Shown: one piece after another, positions 58,351 through 64,000 of the stretch
Layout: the number at the start of each line of letters is the position of its first letter
How positions within the stretch are numbered: position 1 is the first letter of the stretch
NCBI RefSeq assembly: GCF_000002075.1
Contig: NW_004797305.1
Location: 1,342,153-1,406,152, forward strand
Direction of reading: 5' to 3'
Length of the DNA: 64,000 bases
Origin: Aplysia californica
Lineage: Eukaryota; Mollusca; Gastropoda; Aplysiida; Aplysiidae
The notes under the pieces: generated by a model
What the model was told of the DNA's origin: nothing
Databases searched by the model: none
Seen by the model: only the letters and a program-made list of their open reading frames with translations
Made by a program: the position numbers and the translations under genes

Positions 58351-58735
58351 CTATGTCATCTGTGACCTATTTGCAGAACAAGTTGTGTTGCTGTGTAGAG
58401 CACGATCATGATTAGTCATCCTCCAACGTTCAGATCCATATAGGAGTGTGGATAGTACACAGCTGTTATACAGCTTTAACTTGGTCTGTGTACTGAACTG
58501 TCCTGACTTCCAGATGTTGATCATGCTTCTGCATACAGATCTTGCCTTGCCGAGTCTGTTCTTGATGTCCTCCTTCGTGCCCCCGTTAGTTTTAATTATG
58601 CTGCCTAGGTTCTGCATGCACATGGCATGGGGTGTCCATATTTCATTATTTGAAGACAAATGTTGTCCTATGATTACCATGCTTCAGTTTGTTGCCCCGA
58701 AGTCCTATTAATGCTTGGGGTTTTGACCTCCGTAC
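58351..58735 (-). mobile_element. LINE fragment, reverse transcriptase C-terminal part
   Basis: The minus strand reads NLGSIIKTNGGTKEDIKNRL, then ARSVCRSMINIWKSGQFSTQ and LYNSCVLSTLLYGSERWRMT, the well-known (Y)LGS...KI/NR...YGSE.W pattern of LINE reverse transcriptases of RTE or I/Nimb type. It is truncated at both ends. Confidence 0.82.
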
Positions 58736-59770
58736 ACAAATGACGTGAGGTCAGGTCACAGAACGGGAAGATATTGGGTATCTATGTCTTTCTACAGTAC
58801 AAAATGTATCTGTAGGCAGCCACCTGCCTAAAATTCAAATTAAAAAAAAAACTCCCTACAATAAGAATATCCATATTCGCAAATCACACCTCTAAATTAG
58901 TATGGCGCACTCCTACTCCTTTCACTTTTCCTGCTTCCAAAGGTATTGACTTACGTCCTTCTTTAGAGCGTGTCATGGAAATGAAAATCAAGATGTGAAA
59001 AAGGGGGGGGGGGGGGTTACAAATGTACTTGGGCAATCTACTTCCTCTATAATTTTTATGTCTACCGCTCGGGGTGTATCGTGCATACTACTACTACTAC
59101 TACTAGCATACTGACTGTGACCAAAGCTGTGACCCTGTTCGTTTCTAGCAGCTCTTGTACATACATATATATTATGTTAAAGTTTAAGACATATTAAATG
59201 TGTGTGGGGGGGGGGGGGGGGCGTATGTACTTTGTTTTCATCCAGGTTCTCAAAATTACGGTTGTGACCGTTCACTTCATTTTATGGCTTCCAAGAACAA
59301 AGCAAAATGTAAGAAAGAAGAGAACGAAATGGATCAATATTTGTGAATGTTCATCAACATTTTACCGCCGTATATTAAGTAATCAAGTCATGGCAGGATT
59401 ATGAATGGAATGGTATCGGGTCCTGGTCATGAAAGGCAAGATGGGGACTAAATAACTGAGGTATTTTCTTTCAACGATAGAGTTTATTTAATCGATCAGC
59501 AATGTTCATAATTCTGAAACGGATAAGATGAACGATAGGTAAACTCACACATACACGAACAAGCATCACGATGTGGTCATCTATGCCCTCCCCCCTCCTA
59601 AGTCTTTGTGATACAGATGTGATTTCAGGCCACAAGTGTGAGAGGCAAAGACTGGGAAAGAAAGTTAAACTGGACAGTCGTAAACAAAAGAATAATTCCT
59701 GGTGTCAGGTTTGACAAATGAAGTGGAAGAATTTGAACCTGTAACGTAACTTGTTGACAAGCAAACAAAT
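58736..59770. other. Intergenic stretch with G runs
   Basis: G runs lie at about 59004-59018 and 59206-59221, with a (CTA)n tract near 59090. No gene recognised. It may include the terminal repeat of the fossil LTR element to the right, but I could not define it. Confidence 0.4.
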
Positions 59771-59972
59771 AAAAGTCAACAAGTGGGTGGTTGGCGGGTG
59801 CTCAGTTGTGGTTTGCTTCTTCTTTCCTATCAAACATCTATCGTCCTTATCTCCCCTTCTTCTTTTTTATGTTCATTACTCTCTTGTAACACCTCTACTT
59901 CTGGCGCTCTTATGACCTTAATATGCAGTTGCGAGCGTCGTAAAACCCTCTACTAAAAAAAAAGTCAACAAG
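59771..59972 (+). repeat. Short SINE copy with perfect 13-bp target duplication
   Basis: Body 59784-59959, beginning TGGGTGGTTGGCGGGTGCTC and ending in the TATGCAGTTGCGAGCGTCGT tail plus A run. Flanks AAAAGTCAACAAG at 59771-59783 and 59960-59972 are identical. It is the best preserved insertion of this family in the window. Confidence 0.93.
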
Positions 59973-60423
59973 ATGAAACCAACGGCTGTGCTGAGCACAA
60001 AAACAGGCTAACATAATCGGGACGGACATATCAACGGGGTATGGTGAACCAACAAGGTGAAACACCAGTCGTGTATACGTAGTCATGGACTGACAACTGA
60101 ACATAGAGTCAATTCTTGCTTCATGTCCATGGGCTTGCGTGAATCATGATGTCACTTGTATAATAGGGTTTCTGATCTAGTTTGCACGTTTCGTGATAGA
60201 TAAAGTATCTTCTGTTAATACTTTTAAGCCAGGTTTGTTGAATGGTCGTAGGGCTCTCAGGGCTTGTGGTTCACGCCACATGGGTGTGGTCGGTGCAGTA
60301 GTACGCTCTGCCGCAACTTTTTTGATGTTGGTTCTGCCGATGCATGTGGTTATATTTTATAGCTGCCGGGGGCTCATTCGCCATGGTACAACTGCTTGTT
60401 GCGATGGACTATCACCGTTTATG

Positions 60424-63400
60424 TTATGGGCATCCCTTCAACTTCAACGTTGGTGTCAGCAGGTGTGGGCGGTTGCACAGGTGTCGGTGATTGACAAGGC
60501 GTGTCTTGGGGATAAGGAGACACGTTGGTCTGGTTCCTAGCCTGCACAAATGCACAAAGGTGTGAGCATGGGGCGTTGGAATCATGGCAAGGGGTGGTCT
60601 GGTTATTACGGGCAGGTACTTGAGGAGGAATTTCCTGTTTCGTATTGTCACTCTGCCCGATCCATCCACTCTAATGACATACTGGTCAAACTGTCGAAAC
60701 TCTATCACGATGCCTGTTTTGTCCCATTTAGTGGGGAAGGGACGCAATCACCGACTACCAATGGAGGTAGCACCCCATGTGCAGAGTCTTTCGGCATCCC
60801 TCATGTGACGATTCCTGAGGGCTTCCTCTCTAGAGGATAGGGTCTCTTGCCACGTCGGATGGGGAAGGTACTTAGTAGCCTACTTTCCAGGGTGAATGAA
60901 TGGGAAGGAAATCACGAATGGGTCGGCCAAAATATAATATGCACATGACAGGGGATAGTCGGGGATCCCTCTCTGGTGTATTCCGGTATTGTAGTATCGC
61001 ACGCTGGAAGAGGGTGATGTTGATGCTACCATCAGGGTCTGTATTGTCGACAGTCATCCTTTTCACAGTTTTTACTCCGATTTCAGCCCGACTGTTGCTG
61101 TGTGGAAACGCCACTGATGACAGTCGGTGGTTTACTCCCCAATCCCTGAGGAAGGTTCTGGTGGCCAGCGAAGTGAACTCAGGGCATCCATCAGACGAAA
61201 GTTCATCGCTGATAACATAGGTAGCAAAAGTGCGACGCAAGTTGGATATGCGTCCTTGTGATCTATTAGCAACCTTTTCTACAATTGGCCAGTTGCTATA
61301 TCTGTCGACTATAACCCGGTAGTTGTGGCTTGCATGATAAAAGAAGTCGGCACAAATACATTGAAACGGATACTGAAGCTGTATTGGCGGAGTTGGTGGG
61401 GCATTCGGTTGCAGGATGAACAATGGAGACGCATTTCGTTAATGGCAGAAGTCATGCCTGGCCGAAAGAATGAAGCATTCCCGCGGGAGCACATTTGAGA
61501 CGCACCCTGGTGGGTAGAGTGTAGTGATCGCAGAACTTTGTCACGAAGATTAGGGGGGATCCCAATGCAGTGGTTATAAAGGACCACACCGTCAAAAGTG
61601 TTCAGGTTGTCTCAATATTGGTAATAAACTCTGAGTTCGTCCGGTAGGTCACTTTTCTTCTGTATCTGTGGGAATCCGTTCTCGACAAGATTGAGTAGAT
61701 TGTTCTTAGAACTGTCGGTGTTCGTAGCAAGGCGCACGTCGTCCCATGTCAGAGAACTGAGGCCTAGGCAAGCATCCTCGCCAGAGCATACTGTTGATGT
61801 GTCCTAATGGCCATGAGGAAGTCGTGTGGCATTGTTGGCGTCGGTTGTGCCTCGTCTAGCACAGGCATGGCATCGTCGGATAGTGGCAAGTGTGCTGGGA
61901 GGCCGACGGGGTGTCTCGAAGGCGAAGGTTCGGTATGACGTCTAGGCTTCTGTCTCCTAATACCTTCAGAAGGGGTTTGTGGTCTTGTGCGACTATGAGA
62001 TTGGGGCAACCAAGGACAACGTGGCGTATTTTCTGGGGGGACGTCTACCACTGCTAGTGCTTCGCCCTCAATTGAGCGTATCTGGATTCGGCCGACGAGG
62101 TGAAGCGGCTGCCAACCAATGCTATTCGCCATCCAGTCCTGCAACAAAATGGTCGCTGAGACTCGCAAAGACAGTGCTCCTGAAATAGCCAGTAACCCAG
62201 GCCATCCTTGCTGAAGTCAGTAGCAAGGCAGGTGGGCAGGTTCCCATAAAAAATCTCAACATCTTTTCTGATTTCATCGACGATCAACTATCTGGTTTCG
62301 GAGAATAGATCATTCAGGCGAGGCGTCCATGTGAAGCGTGAGTTTGGTTTCAACAAAGAAGGGAAGGATTGCATCCTCAGATGCGAATGAGTATGAAACC
62401 TGGTTAATAAGGCCGAACCAACTGCGTATGTCAGCAATGTTTTGTGAAGAGGGAAATTTCTCTATAGCCTCCCCAGAGTTTGTGTGCATGGTGTCACACG
62501 GTTTGATGAGATCTCGACCGATCTCGAAACCTACAGATGTAACGGTTTCTCCGCAAATTGGAACTTGCTGGGGTTGAGGATGATTCCGTTCCGTCCACGT
62601 AGGTCAAGCCATTCTGCGGCCTTGAAGAAACATTCTTCAATGGGGTCTGACCACATAATGGTGTCGTCTATGACTTTTTTTGTTTTTGAAATCGTTGACT
62701 ATTTCATCAAATCCCGCGTGTGTGTATGTATCTCCTGGGGCGACATACCCCTGAGGGCAGACTCGATATATGTATCGACCCCATGGTGTGATGAAAGTGG
62801 TGAGGTGTTGATCTTTCTCATCCAGGGGAATGCCATGATAACCATTCCAGGCATCAAAAGTGGTTTTCCACTTGTTGGGTGGCACAGAACGAGCCTGATG
62901 GAAGGCGACTGTGTGTGATGGGTTTCTCTGGTTGCAGATTGATTGAGTGCCTGAAAGTCAATGGTTCTCCGCTGCTTTCCTGATTCTTGGCACATACAAC
63001 CATACGGTGGTACCAGGTAACTGTAGTACCTATGTGGACAAGTTCTATGACTCCCAGGCTAACGTCTTGGTGTAAGCATGTTCTGACTTGTTCCTGTCAG
63101 TGCACCGGGACTGAGATAGGAGTATGATGTGCCACTAGCTTCGCATCAGGTGGGATCATGAGACCCATAGGTTGGCCCGACATCATAGGCAGAGGTTGAT
63201 GAGGACAAACGTTAAATGTACTGGAAGCCATTTTTTTCATTTGCTCTCTATATTCTCCTCAGTGGCGGGAAATGGAAGTGGTGTGGGAATCGGTGGTGGT
63301 GCTTGGCGTGATGGGCAATGACATTCATTGTCATCATTCCATTCGAGATGAGGTCCATCGTTAAGGGCAAATGTTGAGTCAAATAATGGGAAGCTGGCAC

Positions 63401-64000
63401 GTAAGAGGCCAAGGGCTACACAAGCTTCTCTTGACAGGAACAGTTTATCGATGGAGTCAGTGAGGTAAACAATTTGTCGTGTTGTGACTGATCTGCCAGA
63501 CTGGGTGAGTCCAGTGATGCGGAGTACCAAGTCACCAAGTATTGCAATTGACTTCTGATTTGCTGCTTTCATTTTCATCGTGGTTGGTATATTATTATGA
63601 TGGTCCTTGGTCTTGCCGAGGGGGGCCACTATAGAGATTCCAGCCAAGTATGATTAACAACCTGTGTCGGCCACTGCGGCGGCGGACTTGATGGCGTTTG
63701 TTGCTTTGCAAAGCATCCGGCGTATGTCCAGAGCTGTGGCATCAGATGGGATAGCCTGAATGGTAACGTTAATTGTAGGCTGAGGCTGAGGCAAGGACGC
63801 CTGTTTGTGCTACATGTCACACATGGAGTTGTAGATGTGGTGTTCTAATGTTATGGCATTAATAACTGACGGTAGTGACTCGTCCGGCATGTTCGTTGCT
63901 GTCCCTATTGTACACAAACTCTGGAATACGGCTTTGGCGTCATTGGGTGTGGATTACGCCTGCTGTCTTGACTTGCGACTAACGCTTTCAAAATGATGGG
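60424..64000 (-). mobile_element. Fossil Ty3/gypsy-type LTR retrotransposon, pol region
   Basis: Read on the minus strand from the right, the parts follow in the order protease-like (63647-63237), reverse transcriptase (62995-62540), RNase H (62287-61764), integrase zinc-binding part (about 61587-61430), integrase core (61423-60872) and a post-integrase segment (60747-60424). This order is that of Ty3/gypsy elements, and segments such as FGRPIRDFLP and LTDSIDKLFLSREAC are typical. The copy is broken, with interruptions in nearly every part (I would estimate five or more), so it is a dead, probably fairly old copy. Gag and the left terminal repeat would lie beyond the window; the other terminal repeat, expected below 60424, could not be delimited. 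Confidence 0.85.

Noticed and set aside
60193-60840. Plus-strand open frames at the right end
   Set aside because: They are antisense to the fossil Ty3/gypsy pol region and have no family resemblance.

Overview
The window is eukaryotic: split genes with GT-AG introns, no operons, and many short non-autonomous transposons. The three genes and the repeat types (tRNA-derived SINEs, one with a CTTGGGAAAGGCACTTTA core; pogo-like and TTAA elements; a Helitron) suggest a lophotrochozoan, most likely a gastropod mollusc. The phylum is an inference from repeat style and protein similarity, not proven here.

Three host genes are present. (1) WDR75/UTP17, + strand, 1819-14572: the last 11 coding exons of a WD40 protein of the small-subunit processome; the N-terminal exons lie before the window. 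(2) DNAJC28, - strand, 31788-19720: six coding exons giving 390 residues (J domain plus DUF1992), complete, with 5' UTR exons at 31789-31868 and probably at 38612 and above. (3) EIF3J, + strand, 40960-55624: nine coding exons giving 236 residues, complete. WDR75 and DNAJC28 converge; DNAJC28 and EIF3J diverge from a shared 5' region around 38.6-40.9 kb. All splice phases were checked by hand and agree.

The rest is mostly repeats inside introns and between genes. About a dozen elements have TA target sites and ends of the pogo/Tigger type (CAGT...CC..TTA), each with its own inner word repeated as subterminal iterons. Six elements or remnants use TTAA sites (piggyBac-like), three of them with traces of an acidic transposase leader. 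SINE copies belong to at least three designs, four insertions having clear target-site duplications. There are three LINE 3' ends, one decayed Helitron N-terminal region, several TIR elements of unclear family, AGATCT-rich tracts and C/G homopolymers. Several insertions are nested, and for three of them an uninterrupted paralogue in the same window shows the empty site.

The right end (60424 to the window edge) is a broken Ty3/gypsy-type LTR retrotransposon on the - strand, a fossil running off the window.

No new biochemical system is evident. The most interesting pattern is the set of TA elements whose terminal word and internal iterons change together from family to family. Other points are a GC-AG intron in WDR75, a 1.1 kb element with an unusual 6-bp target duplication, and a ~0.9 kb repeat pair flanking most of DNAJC28.
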